Origin: Larimichthys crocea | Lineage: Eukaryota > Chordata > Actinopteri > Sciaenidae | Assembly (NCBI RefSeq): GCF_000972845.2 | Contig: NC_040021.1 | Location: 5,470,867 to 5,534,866 of the forward strand | Direction of reading: 5' to 3' | DNA length: 64,000 bases | Shown: positions 44,945-55,971 of the stretch, one piece after another | Layout of the letters: the number at the start of each line of letters is the position of its first letter | Numbering within the stretch: the first letter of the stretch is position 1 | Position numbers and translations under genes: made by a program | Notes under the pieces: generated by a model | Told to the model about the DNA's origin: nothing | The model's input: only the letters and a program-made list of their open reading frames with translations | The model's database searches: none

Positions 44945-47238
44945 CCGGTCCATTTTGGCCTATAAGGCTGGCACTGCCCACTTGTCTGTTCTGCCGTTAC
45001 CATGACAATGCCCACCGTGCCAGGCCAACACCATATGGTTGCTATGGTAACGTTCCATTTTTTTTGGCCGATGCCGGGCGAACCAGGTGTATCTGCCAGC
45101 TGGTAACGACAGGTGGATGGTGGGAGTGAGTGTGTGTGTGCGTGTGTGTGAGTGAGTGTTGTGTCTGTTTCAGAGCAGATAAACCAAAAACACAGAGCCT
45201 CCAGGAGACCGAATAAACCACAGAAGAATAAAGCCCGAGATCTGTGTTTTTATTTATTCGACAGATCAATTCATCATCTGTGAAACTCTCCGCGGGGTTC
45301 ACACACCGTTCATCTTTATTGTGAGTCAATCGCATGACTCTGAGTCATAAAGAAAGTCCTAAAGCGCCCCTGACAAACTAAGCCAACAGTTGGCCATCTA
45401 CTGGGCCAAGCGTGGCTGACCATCGCCTGTAGCTTTTCAGAGACACAGTCCAGCACCATTGGTTCTAGTTGGCTTCCATCTGCCTCCACTCTGCCAGTTC
45501 AGCATTTTGAAGCCGGGACACAGAGCGACTCAGCGAGAGCGACCTGTCTGAGTGTTTGTTTGTTTTGTCTTTGTCTCATTTTTGCAGTGATTTTCTTTTT
45601 TGGAGTATAAAAAGAAGAGGCTGCTATAATGTTTTCCCCTCATGTGGGTGCAGAACATAACCCGACCGCACACCAGATGGTTTGTTAACAATCTGGGAAG
45701 TCGGCGCTAGAAACTTGTTTGGAAAAAAAAGGGACAGGCCAGATTGGATGAAACCACCACGTCTATCGCAGGTGGAACTTCAACCAATCAGAACAATGAA
45801 CAATAGAACAGAGTCAAACTTTACTGAAACTCAAGAAAAGACTTTTTTCAATGAGCAGCAGCATCTACTCTAACCTCTTTAGCAGCCACCACTGTTGTTC
45901 GACGTGTAAACTTCTTACATATTATCACACACACACATGCACCTAGCATTGAATCTGTAGTTGATATTAAATAATAGATCATTAAAGACTTGCAAAGCCC
46001 ATTTCTTTTTTGAATGCTTTTAATTCGACTTCTCGCTTCTCGCTCCATGTCAGCTGGGATGCCACCCACAACCATGACAAGGAAAGGCGCTTAAAAAAAT
46101 TGATATTTCAAATTCTTTTCTTGTTGTTCTTGCCACGTCCGTCAATCAGAAGGAAAGTGTGAAAGCAGTGCAGGAATATGGCTTGCATGCAACGCTACAT
46201 TGCACCTTTAATAGCTACAAATCTGACCTTAATACTACAGTGAATGGACTATTGTGAATGTGGTAAACAACAACTTTTGAACCAAGGCTGGTTATGGGAG
46301 TTGGGTGTGTGCATTTGTTAGAAAGTATCCGATGCCAGAGAGAGTCAACAGATTGCAACATATCAAACTGGCTGCATTATTGGAATATTTTCATACTATA
46401 TGGTTCCTTGCACTGCTTGATCAACCAGTTTAGACCGTCCTGTCGAATGGTGAACTGTAATGAACCAGACTGAGGCTCTATTTAACTTTTTTCTACCTTG
46501 TAAGTGTATTCTAATTGTCATAGTACATTGATTGCAGCTGGTATACAAGAAATCAGTGTACTTTACCACTGATGCCACTGGACATCAATCAAACTATGAC
46601 TTTAAAACACTGCTATCAGTTATGTAGATAATTTACAAGTCATCTTAAACAATGAATACTAGGTCCAGTAATTCTACATTTGGAGAATAAAGTGAAAATA
46701 CATTTAAAATAAAAATATTTTTATGCATATCATGTGACCTATACTTTCTTTTATTGTGACTGTTTTTGAAAACCACTTTTCTCTACTTGATTCTAAAAAT
46801 ATTAGGACTTCTGTCTTGTCACATGACCTAATTTTCATAATCTCAGATTATTGTTTTTCTTGTTGGTTGTCTTCATACTCATCATTGTCAACATTAATAA
46901 TAAAAAAAAAGTATTTAATCTGTGAGCAGCACCTTCATTTCTTTGTTGTGACTTTTTCGTGTATACTTAATTTTTGCACTTTTTTCTTAAATGATCTAAT
47001 GATTTCAAAATTCAATATTACAATCAGTGTTTGCAAATGTTGAAGCAGATGTTGTGACAGCGGCACCAACATTCCCTGATCCCTGGCGATCATGTGGAAT
47101 ATAAAGAAGAGGTAAGTCCCCAAACTTTGGGTCATAAGGTTTATAATTGACATTCACAGCAGGCCAGAGAGGACAGGGAACATGAAAAATTACATCAGGC
47201 TTTGGAGCCTGTGTAAGAGTTTGCTCTTGCCAGAGGAG

Positions 47239-47240
<2 letters not shown>
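44945..47240. other. Non-coding stretch, no gene recognised
   Basis: AT-rich from about 46200 to 47050. The frames at 44713-45335 are fed by the TG arrays. Small frames at 45682-46075 and 46756-47153 have no domain features. Confidence 0.5.
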
Positions 47241-47284
<44 letters not shown>

Positions 47285-47505
47285 CCCGTTGCTTTTCCAT
47301 GTGCATATGTGTCTCTGTGTGTGTGTCACCGTAACTGTGCGTGCTTACATGTACGCTATAAGTATCTGTGTGTTGGTGTGTGTGTGTGTGTCTTTGCCCA
47401 TGGAGAGGAGAGGAGGTAAATTCGTATCAGAGTGTTTTTGCTACAGGCATGGTAATTATGGCAGTTTTTAATAACTATGCTTTATAATCATTTAGCACTG
47501 ATGAT

Positions 47506-47548
<43 letters not shown>
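47241..47548. repeat. TG and CA microsatellites
   Basis: Pure TG at 47241-47282 and pure CA at 47507-47548, with short TG runs between them (about 47310-47395). They create the Cys-Val frame at 47241-47471. Confidence 0.95.
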
Positions 47549-47549
<1 letters not shown>

Positions 47550-48074
47550 CTCTCGAGGCACTAATGAATTTAGATGTGATAGGCACTGAAGCTGAACTTA
47601 AGGGAGGGGGGCAGAGAGAGATAGATGGATAAAGAGCGAGGACAGAGGCGGGGAAACTTTGTTTTCACTGTAACAAAATAACCATTTATGCATGAAAATG
47701 TTCATCATTTTTCATCAGTGTGTTCAGGAGAAGAAAAAAAAAGAAAAGATCTCTGCTTCAGAAAGGAGGAAAGTAAAAACTTCAAATATTTTCACATCAT
47801 TACATTTCATGAGAGCCTGATTGAACTCCTACAGATGAATGCTGGCTTCAGAATAAGCCAGTGGCTCTTTGTGTTCGTTTCTGAGAAAATGACGAAAAAT
47901 GTTCAACGATCTTTTTTTTTTCCATGACTAAGACGAGATGTTGACAAGCTAAAAATAGATCTTGGATAATAAAAATTATGACAAAATGTTTGTTGGGATT
48001 TTGACAAAAACAACTAATTATCCACACTTTTGGCACTCGCGGCTCAGCTCACAGCCCCATCCGTAAACCCATAA
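47549..48074. other. Non-coding stretch, probable repeat scraps
   Basis: Positions about 47885-48015 (AATGACGAAAAATGTTCAAC ... ACTAAGACGAGATGTTGAC) resemble the ACTAAAAC/ATGACAAA-rich sequence seen again at 49490-49580 and common in teleost repeats. No gene was seen. Confidence 0.4.
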
Positions 48075-48402
48075 ACCTCAATAATGAATCCATTGAGATT
48101 GTGCATACTTTGATTACACACCTCTGCCATCCACAAACTTAAAGCACCTTCCATAACCTGCTTCTTCAACATGCCAACTGCCTCCAATAGGAACAAACTG
48201 ACACGCATCACACACCACACATCCAAAATCACTAGTCTCACCACCCCCAACCTCTCAGACCTCAACAGTAAAGCCATTACAGGCAGAGCACCAGCCACCC
48301 CCCTTAAATCATTCTTCACAGTAAATGGGCCTGTAGTAAATGGGCACGCTATGGCAGGAGTTTTGTCCCTTCTGCCATAACATCTCTCAACAAAGCACCC
48401 CG
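48075..48402 (+). mobile_element. Degenerate LINE fragment (RT ORF C-terminal region)
   Basis: Translated pieces in shifting frames resemble the C-terminal end of a non-LTR retrotransposon ORF: N-N-E-S-I-E-I-V-H-T near 48090, then N-R-N-K-L-T-R-I-x-H-x-x-S-K-I near 48190-48235, T-P-N-L-S-D-L-N-S-K-A-I near 48245-48280, and S-F-V-P-S-A-I-T-S-L-N near 48360-48395. Stops and frame changes separate the blocks, so it is dead. The LINE clade is not resolved. Confidence 0.65.
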
Positions 48403-48746
48403 GTAACCACCATGTGTGGGAGCGACGGGTATACGTCAAGCTGTGGTGGCCGATCCGGTGATCAGAGCGGTCCACGGTGAGCCTGAAATCTCACTGATAT
48501 TGCACACCATCCAGCTGGATTCATGGACTGAACTCTGATAGTCTCCCTGTTGTGTTCTGGCTTGGTTTATTGTGTCTGTGTCTACACTGCAAAACAGTGA
48601 CTAGAAAAAGTTTCCTTTGGTTTGTGTCCGACAGTGAACGAGAGTGAGGGAGCGCTGGTGTCGAGAAAGCCAGTTACATTCGCAAATAAACAAACCCAAA
48701 GCAACCTGCACAACCCAGCAGCAACTGACCACAAGGCCTGAAGAGA
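48403..48746. other. Non-coding stretch, no gene recognised
   Basis: Sequence between the LINE fragment and the telomere-like run. Nothing was recognised. Confidence 0.5.
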
Positions 48747-48770
48747 GGGTTAGGGTTAGGGTTAGGGTTA
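48747..48770 (+). repeat. Interstitial telomere-type repeat (GGGTTA)4
   Basis: Four perfect units of the vertebrate telomere hexamer, embedded in ordinary sequence. It is too short to be a chromosome end. Short interstitial copies can arise by slippage or break repair. Confidence 0.93.
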
Positions 48771-48908
48771 GCTTCAAAGTTCTTGAATGAAACATGCAGG
48801 GCTTCACAGTTAACATTATAACTGGTTCTGGACAAGTAAACTTATTGGTTTAACATGTGAAACGCATACATATGCGTATATTGTAGCCTGTATTAGCCAA
48901 ATTGAATT

Positions 48909-48998
48909 ACAGTGGTCCCTCGTTTATCGCGGGGATACGTTCTAAAAATAACCACAGTGGTCCCTCGTTTATCGCGGGGATACGTTCTAAAAATAACC
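48909..48998 (+). repeat. 45-bp tandem duplication of the MITE left terminus
   Basis: The unit from ACAGTGGTCCCTCGTTTATC to AAAATAACC occurs at 48909-48953 and 48954-48998, essentially identical. The inner copy lacks the TA dinucleotide before it, so the outer copy is the flank-adjacent end. Confidence 0.95.
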
Positions 48999-49466
48999 CC
49001 CAATAAACGAAATCCACAAAGTAAGTTTTACAATTATTCTACATGTTTTAAGGCCGTAAAACCCCTAACCACACACTTTTATACACTTTTCTCAGACAGG
49101 CATTAACATTTTCTCACATTTCTCTCTTATTTAAACACTCTCAAAGTTCAAACTTTCGCAGATTTAACAAAAATAAGTACAATACTCTATTAGTAAATGA
49201 AACCGTATTTCATAGTTCCTCTGACGGTGCCGCTCCGCTGTAACGGCTTTTTCTTCTGAAGGCCTCGGTGCAGGTGGTTTTTTTCCGAGTGCAGGACATA
49301 CAACGCATTTTGTACAGTACTCCCTTAGCCAATCAGGACGCCGAACACAATGCGTGTTAATACTGTGCAGTACACTGTAAAATAAAGCATGCATAATTAC
49401 ACACAAAAAAATCCACGAAACAGCGAGTCCGCGAAAAGTGAACCGCGATATAGCGAGGGACGACTG
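48910..49466 (+). mobile_element. Tigger/pogo-like MITE, copy 2, with duplicated left end
   Basis: A 557-bp element flanked by TA (48908-48909 and 49467-49468). The left end CAGTGGTCCCTCGTTTATCG and right end GCGAGGGACGACTG are inverted complements. It shares interior blocks with the copy at 2784, such as TAAGGCCGTAAAACCCCTAA and CAGCGAGTCCGCGAAAAGTG, but retains about 200 bp that the first copy lacks. There is no intact transposase; the 107-residue minus frame is not recognisable. The left terminal 45 bp is tandemly doubled. Confidence 0.85.
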
Positions 49467-50479
49467 TATATTAAAGTTGGAAAACATTTGGACTAAAATG
49501 ACCTAGTTCGCTAATACTAGATTAAAACTATGAAGCATGAAAATGACTAAAATGTGACAAAGACTAAGACTGAAGGATAAAATACTGGTGGCTCCCATTC
49601 GGGTGTGGACTACAGTTGTCCGGGGCAGGAAAGACAACGTGATATCACATGGCATGGCATTAAATAAGACGCCACATTTAAGATTGGCGTCTTTTTTTTG
49701 GTTGTGATTGACCTTACCGATTTGTCCGTATAGACAAGCCTGTTGAAACGTGGAAAATAAAGCTGCACCTGCTATGAAATACTGTACACGAGATTGCTTC
49801 TGCACTCCTCCAACAGTTACTGAAATAAAACAAAGTAAGAGGTTCGGGCACGACAACAGTACAAATCATTACAACTGATGAGCTCAGTCTGAGAGGGGGA
49901 GGAAAAAGGTTTTTAGATAAAACCATCCTCCTCTCCTCTCCTCCTCTCCTCTCCTCACCCCTCATAGGTTTAGACAGGTACTGAGTGTGGCAGAGCTGAG
50001 TGAATTGGTTGCTGAGATGGGTCATTAGCTTTTCGCCCTTGCCATCGATCTGAGGCAGAAGAGACGCGGCGGAAAGCGAAAGAGAGCGACAGACAGAGCG
50101 AGAGAGAGAGACAGGAGCATGGCTTCGCCTTTAAATTGAGACAATTGGAGAGAATCAAGCGGTGAATGGAGTGACCGCAACAGGATTGGCCAGGTTAAAT
50201 GGATTAAACTGTCTCGAATGCTTTGTTTTAACTTAATGTCACAGGTCCAGTAAGTGAGCTTGATAAGGCGGCCATTTTGTGCCCTGTCGTGTATGACAGT
50301 GTGTTCGGGGGTTTATTTGAAAACACAAGATGGCATGAGTGAAATCCATAAAACCAGCAAAGAGGATTAGTTTAGTCTCAGTTATACAGACCAGCTAATC
50401 TACTGGACAGAATTAATGAAATATTTCGGAAGAGGAAGAAGCCTCGATGTTGAATTCTAATTAATTTTCCTGCTGAAAC
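49467..50479. other. Non-coding stretch with CCTCT-type pentamer array
   Basis: A (CTCCT)n run lies at 49927-49956. The block 49490-49580 is rich in ACTAAAA/ATGACTAAA motifs typical of a degraded teleost repeat. No gene was seen; the frames at 49503-50025 are unsupported. Confidence 0.5.
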
Positions 50480-50660
50480 ATGAAAGTAAAAGTCCATTCC
50501 TCTATTTTAGCCTATTTTCGTCCAACACTTTAGAAATATTTCAACTTCTGCTCAATGAATTGGCACATTTTGTGCACAGATTCCCAGAGAGTGAACCCTA
50601 ATCACTTTGTGACCTTCTGACCTTTTCTCTTAAGATTCACCATGAAGTTGACGTTTAGTG

Positions 50661-51330
50661 AAATATCTTGTCAAGGTTTGGGTTTTTTTTTTTTGGGCTC
50701 ATGTTTTGTTTCCCACTCTTGTTTTTTCACTACTACTTCTTCCTTGCCTGTTTTCTAGACTTTTTTTCTAGATTAAACCTGAGCCTTTATCAAATCAAAT
50801 CAGATTTTACTAGATTAAACCTGAGCCTTTATCAAATCAAATCAGATTTTATCTGTATCGCCCAAAGTCACAAAGCACATTTGCCTCGGGGGGCTTTACA
50901 ATCTGTACAGGGAGTGACACCCTCTGTCCTTAGACCCTCGGTTCGAGTGAGGAAAAACCCTTTAACAGGGAAAAAAGGTGGAAGAAACCTCCGGGGAAGA
51001 AGTTTAGTTAGTAACATCCATTAATGAGACATGTATGTTTACAGATGGAGAGAGAGTTTTCAGTAATGGGAGATGTGACTGCAACCAATACCGTGCCTGA
51101 CTAGGCATAACCCTGAAAGAGACAGACAGAGAGAGAGAGGGGAGGGGATGATTTGTATTTCTTTGCTTCTTTGGACTGCCCTTCCTGGTTTTGAGCCTGC
51201 CTGACTATCTTTCACTTTTCTACACTCACTTTTAGAATTAAACCATTGTTCTGTACCAGGTCTGCTTCTGTTGTGTCTGCATGTGGGCCCTCCTCGTGTT
51301 CCTGGTTACCCTGCTTGAACTGTGACAGTG
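50661..51330 (+). mobile_element. Insertion(s) within the 50480 repeat
   Basis: Contains a poly-T stretch (about 50682-50696), the duplicated unit at 50768-50851, then the common teleost block TTTGCCTCGGGGGGCTTTAC, ATCTGTACAGGGAGTGACAC, CCTCTGTCCTTAGACCCTCG and GAGGAAAAACCCTTTAACAG (about 50850-51005). A separate block at 51165-51330 (CTGCCTGACTATCTTTCACT ... TCTGCTTCTGTTGTGTCTGC) looks like the 3' end of another retroelement. At least two insertions are probably combined. Clean target duplications were not found. Confidence 0.6.
50768..50851 (+). repeat. 42-bp direct duplication
   Basis: The unit CTAGATTAAACCTGAGCCTT ... CAGATTTTA occurs at 50768-50809 and again at 50810-50851, essentially identical, next to the common teleost block above. 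Confidence 0.95.
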
Positions 51331-51794
51331 TTGGACGATTGCCTAGAAATTTCATACAGATGTTTATTGTCCACAGAGGATGACTTCAGTTATTAAAATG
51401 GATTTCCCTGTAGTGCTACCAGCAGGTCAAAGTTTGAGTTAGTCTGTGATATATCTCAGAACCTACAGGATGGATTGGCACAACATTTTATATGGACATT
51501 CAGAGTTCCAGGATGACTTTGGTAAGCCGTTGATGGTGGCGGTGCCACCACCAGGTTGGCATTCTGGATTCAGAGTGAAATGTTTCAACAGTTTGTACAC
51601 GCATGTCCCCTTCAGGATGATGTGTCATCACTAGATTTTCTATTTTCTGGCACCATTATGAGCTTAAAATAAGCTTTTCTAAGATCAAATTCATCTGTGT
51701 TTAGTACCAGTTAACAATTGTTGCTAAACTAAGATGGTGCTTAGCTGGAAACACTGCTGTGCCTAGGTTTTACAGCTAAAACCACACCAAGTGT

Positions 51795-52210
51795 GGTTTA
51801 TAGAAGTATAAAGCATGGATGTTGTATCTGACGTCACCCAAAGGTTTCTGAGGAGCTGGCAGGCAGATGTTGGTAGTCCTGCCTCCGTCGCCTCCCAGTT
51901 ACTCTAAGATTCAGCAAAGACTTGGAACGACAGTGGACTGAATGAAGACTGGGTTGCTCAAACAAGCCAAGTGCTGCATTGTTATTTATGCATAGCTTTA
52001 AGCTTTGATATATTTTGAATGAATGACTTGTACAAAAATTCACCCTCAGTACAGTTGTCATGAACGGGGAACTTAGCTATAGAGACCAAAACTGTTTTTT
52101 GTACCAGGCTGTAAACATGTTTATTTCTGCTGTGAAGTTGGAACATGGGGACTTATGGAGACTGACCCACTTCTGGAGCCAGCCTCAAGTGGACATTTGA
52201 GGAACTGCAC
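51795..52210 (-). repeat. Dispersed repeat family 'B', reverse copy
   Basis: Reverse-complement order of the 3196 copy: it starts with a TATAAAGCATGG...TGACGTCACCCA block (TGACGTCA at 51829-51836), then TTTATGCATAGCTTTAAGC, TTCACCCTCAGTACAGTTGT, ACTTAGCTATAGAGACCAAA and CTTCTGGAGCCAGCCTCAAG. It extends further in both directions than the forward copy and is the most complete representative here. Confidence 0.78.
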
Positions 52211-54835
52211 ACGTTAAAGGTGTATTCAGACAAAATGCAGTTGTGTCATTCTACACCACCACCACCATTACACCGCTGGACAGCTGTTTCACCACCAACA
52301 GCCAGTGTACCAGTTGACATTAGCTGTAAGTTAGTGATCTCTCACCAGAAAATTCCACTTGTTTTGGTTCCCCTGTTTATTTTTGCATTTTGTTCTGTCT
52401 GAATTCAGTTAGTCTCGTTTTTCAATCATGTTCTCTCCTTCCCCCCCTCAACCATTCCTCCCTTTTTCTTTGCAATCGTGCAGTTTCACTTCACTTTGCC
52501 GACACCATGTAATTATCATGAAAAGATGTGCTGCGTTTGGGTTTCTCGTACGCGGCCCTCACACGTCTCTCAGGAGCGTAGGCGGAGTTTCCTCTTTATT
52601 CGATAAAAAACACCTTATTCCACCCCGGCGCATCCTGTCCACCATCTTTACAATCTTAATGCGCTGTGACATCACCACCTCGCCATTCTAACGGACTGTG
52701 ACATCACTGCAGTTCTGTTTATTGATTAAAACGCTGGCAGCCTTCAGGAAGTTGAAATAAGATCCCAATCCAATCACGGCTTGACTTAATGGCATTAGTA
52801 GCTGCCATTGGCTGGGTGGTTGCTCGGTAACCTGATTAGTACTAAAGCAGTTTGATGTTAATGAGATTTGCTCTTATTGGTGTCTGATCAAATCACATCA
52901 GGGATGTGTGTGCACGGATAAAAACGCACACACATACACTACACAGGTATTAATGCACACATCAACAAAAGAGAGAAGAACAGCAGAAACAGAAAGATCA
53001 GTACAACTTGGTCCTGACCCAGAGATGAGTCAGAGGATGTTTACAATCTGTGCCCAAATTATTCTGTTAAAGCTGCTGCTTTTGAGGCACAACAACAAAC
53101 TGGAACAGAGAGATAGAAGAGTTGGTGGGTGGGGGGGATCAGGCCTCCCCAGGATCCAAGTTCTGCAGTAACATCGACAACATCAATCTGCGGCAAAAAA
53201 CTCCATCAATCCTCTGGAATTGATCCACTTGGAAAAGGCAAAGCTAAGAGGTAAAACACCCCTACGGGGTACACAGTCATCCTGAGCTCTGAGATTCCCA
53301 TCCAAGCCACGTAGGCCTTTTTTTTTTTAATACACAACCACGCTCAAACATCTGCTTTGAATTTTTGTCAGGAGGTTTATAACGTCAGATAACTCGCGTC
53401 TCAACACATCTGACTGTATCTGCCTGCCGGAGCTGATTACGGTGCTGCGACAGATAGAAGAAGGAGGCTGTAAACTCAAACACGGCAAACCTTTAAGACT
53501 TCGATGATACCAATCGTGGGAGAGTTTGAAGATCGTGTTCCAAAATAGAAGTATTTGACAAAAAAGGAGGAGTTAAACTACTCGTACGGACCGACTGAGT
53601 CCTCCTAATGCAATGCCACAAGCATTAGGTTTTGGTTTTTGATGACTGGCTTGGCAAATGAAGCACAGCTCATGACAACCAGCCAACTGGCCAGGACAGT
53701 TCTGAATATTCATGAGAGAACCAACTGCAGACACTCAGACTTAATGTCCACAATGAACAAGCTGAAATTGTTCTAGCGTCTTTTACTCTCAGTTTCGGGC
53801 TCCTGTCCATGCTAAACTTGCATTCTCACACCCAAGAGACGGCTTTTTTTTTATTAATGCCTTCGACATTAAATTCAACTTAAAAAGAAAGCCTTGGTGA
53901 TTGACTCGAAGATGTGAAGGATCTCCAAAAGCTTTTTCCAAAGCTGTTATGCCTGTACGGTTGGTTTTTATAAATGTAATTTCTGTTACCTCAAATTTTC
54001 ACAGCTTGATTGGCATTACAGCTGATCACACAGTACGGCACCATTCAGATGTGGACTTTGAGCAAAAAAATCATGATGTTTAAAGTCTCGGTGCTGGAGA
54101 TTGGTTGGTAAAAAAAAAAGAAAAATAATTCAGAGATTTTTATTCTGAAAAATGCTGATGTTACTTCAGTGTTTTGAGATTTATCTGACTGGAAGCAAAT
54201 AAATTGCACAATGCCGCTTGTCGCGATGGGCGTGTCTTAGTCTGCGAGTTGCAAGTAGCAAGCATTGTGTAGATAAACATACGTCTAAATCTGCATGACT
54301 TCATTTCTGATTGTGAATCTTTTCCAGGGCTGACAAGAAACGTCCTGGCCCACACTGCATCCCTGTTTCCCCTGTCAGATCACGACGTCTCAAGGTGAAT
54401 TTCATTTCGTTTATATATATTTTTCTTTTTCTCACATTGCCGTTTCCCTCTCAAGCTGCTTATATCACAAGGACTCTATCTACATGCAGTAGAAAATGAA
54501 CACAGGAGAACTTTTGATCTGCTCAGTGGGTGTTAAACATTACTGCCAGGGTAATCTTGTAAGCTTTTCATGATGAGATAATGTGCCTCTTTCTCTTCTG
54601 ATTTAGCTACAACTGAGCAATGACGTGGTCCTGCATCAGGTTCCAGATCTCCCGCCGTGGTCTTCAACATACTCCCGCTGCAGTTCTGAGACCAGATTTA
54701 TGCTCTGTGAGCTGCCGAGAAGTGAAAATGTGGAGAAGACTGCAAAGTGTGTGCGTGACAGCGAGTGTGTTTGTATGTAAGGAGACAAAAAAGCCTCCCT
54801 GCGAGACAATGCCGAGGTAAAAAACCTGTTGGTGG

Positions 54836-54836
<1 letters not shown>
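52211..54836. other. Non-coding stretch, no gene recognised
   Basis: No recognised repeat or domain-bearing frame. Frames at 52428-52691, 52908-53171 and 53901-54355 are unsupported. A poly-T run is at 53319-53328. Confidence 0.5.

Positions 54837-54887
<51 letters not shown>
54837..54887. repeat. (TG)n microsatellite, 51 bp
   Basis: A pure TG array, one of the longest dinucleotide runs in the window. It encodes the Thr-His string in the minus frames at 54636-55562. Confidence 0.97.
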
Positions 54888-54889
<2 letters not shown>

Positions 54890-55971
54890 GTGCAGGGCTT
54901 CTTTCTCTTTGTAGGCTGAAATGCCAACTCCTCTTTTCACTCTTACTGATTCCCTTATAATTAATCAGCCATGCAATTATACTGCAGAATAGAGAGAGAG
55001 AGGGAGAACAAGCGAGGAGGTAGAGACACACAGGGGATACGAAAAGAGAGAGAGGATGAAAACTTCTATTTGAATCTATTGTGTGGGGGGGTGAGAAGAA
55101 ACAGAGAGAGGCGAAGAGAGGGAGATGGAGGAAGAGAGGGCTTCTCTTGAAAGGTGATAATAAGGAGCCCTTAAAAGAACAAATGAAAATGTCATTTCTC
55201 CCAGCGTCTCCTCGCTCCCCCCTCTCTCTGCCTCTGTCCTGTGGAGGGATAATGAGGGGGAGAAGTGAGGGAGAACCAGTGTTTCTCAACATGAGACCTT
55301 TTGTTGTAACATCCCTGCACTCGTTCCTTCCCTGCCCTCTCCTCTCATTTCCTCGCACCCTTGACGTCTTCCCTCCTCGCCATCCAGCCTGTCGTCCTTT
55401 GCTGTCTCCCCACCTCCCCCGGCAACCCTTTTTTCCCCCCCTTTTGTTGTGTGTGTTTTTTTTTTCACCTTGTAAAGACATGTCTTCCACCGCCCACACC
55501 ACCACCACCACCTCCTCCTCATCTCCTCCTTTCTCCTGCACTCCATTATGTCGTCTATTCATCCCAGGTTGTTATCAATACGATTTTTCGGTTTGGATTG
55601 GACCGGAGGCTGAGGCTATGTCCCCACACACTTCTCAGCCAATAGAAAGGTCAGTTATTATGGTAATAGGACACAGTTTGATATTAGAACCCGCTCTCTT
55701 TGTTCCAGACAAGTTTCATTACTCTGGAGAAGCTCTCATTACAAAGAGCAACGCCTCGCTCTGCCGCTCTTTTGTCGAGGAAGACAATACGTTGAGGCGG
55801 GTGAATGTAGGAACACTGTCTGCTGGCTGTAAATGTGCTGCCGAGGTGCCCTTGAGCAAGGTAATTAACGTGTGACTGCTTCAGTGAAAGCTGGTGCTGT
55901 AGTAGTTTCAAACAAAAAGGCATCCAACATATATATAGATAATATTTTTGCATGTGCAATTACTTTAAAAG
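54888..55971. other. Purine-rich then pyrimidine-rich low-complexity stretch
   Basis: Positions about 54985-55160 are purine-rich and 55195-55545 are pyrimidine-rich. This biased composition removes stop codons and yields the two longest frames of the window on opposite strands (308 residues minus, 264 residues plus). Neither has a domain. The block around 55835-55870 (GCCGAGGTGCCCTTGAGCAA) is the 'CCTTGAGCAAGG' phrase of teleost repeats. Confidence 0.6.

Larger units (their letters stand above)
50480..51790 (+). repeat. Dispersed teleost repeat, copy interrupted by insertions
   Basis: The left piece (about 50480-50660) has ATGAATTGGCACATTTTGTG and ACGTTTAGTGAAATATCTTG. The right piece (about 51331-51790) resumes with CGATTGCCTAGAAATTTCAT, then CTACAGGATGGATTGGCACA and CTGGCACCATTATGAGCTTA, and ends near AAACACTGCTGTGCCTAGGT. 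This is the family seen at 40010-40400. The break holds the foreign segment described separately. Confidence 0.65.

Noticed and set aside
48747..48770. Possible chromosome end because of telomere hexamers
   Set aside because: Only four units, flanked on both sides by ordinary interspersed sequence.
54636..55562. 308-residue minus-strand open frame, the longest in the window
   Set aside because: It runs through a 51-bp TG microsatellite (Thr-His string) and purine/pyrimidine-biased sequence, has no domain, and overlaps another long frame on the opposite strand.
55081..55875. 264-residue plus-strand open frame
   Set aside because: It lies in the same biased composition. Its Ser/Pro/Leu/Phe-rich content has no recognisable domain, and its end falls in a dispersed-repeat phrase.
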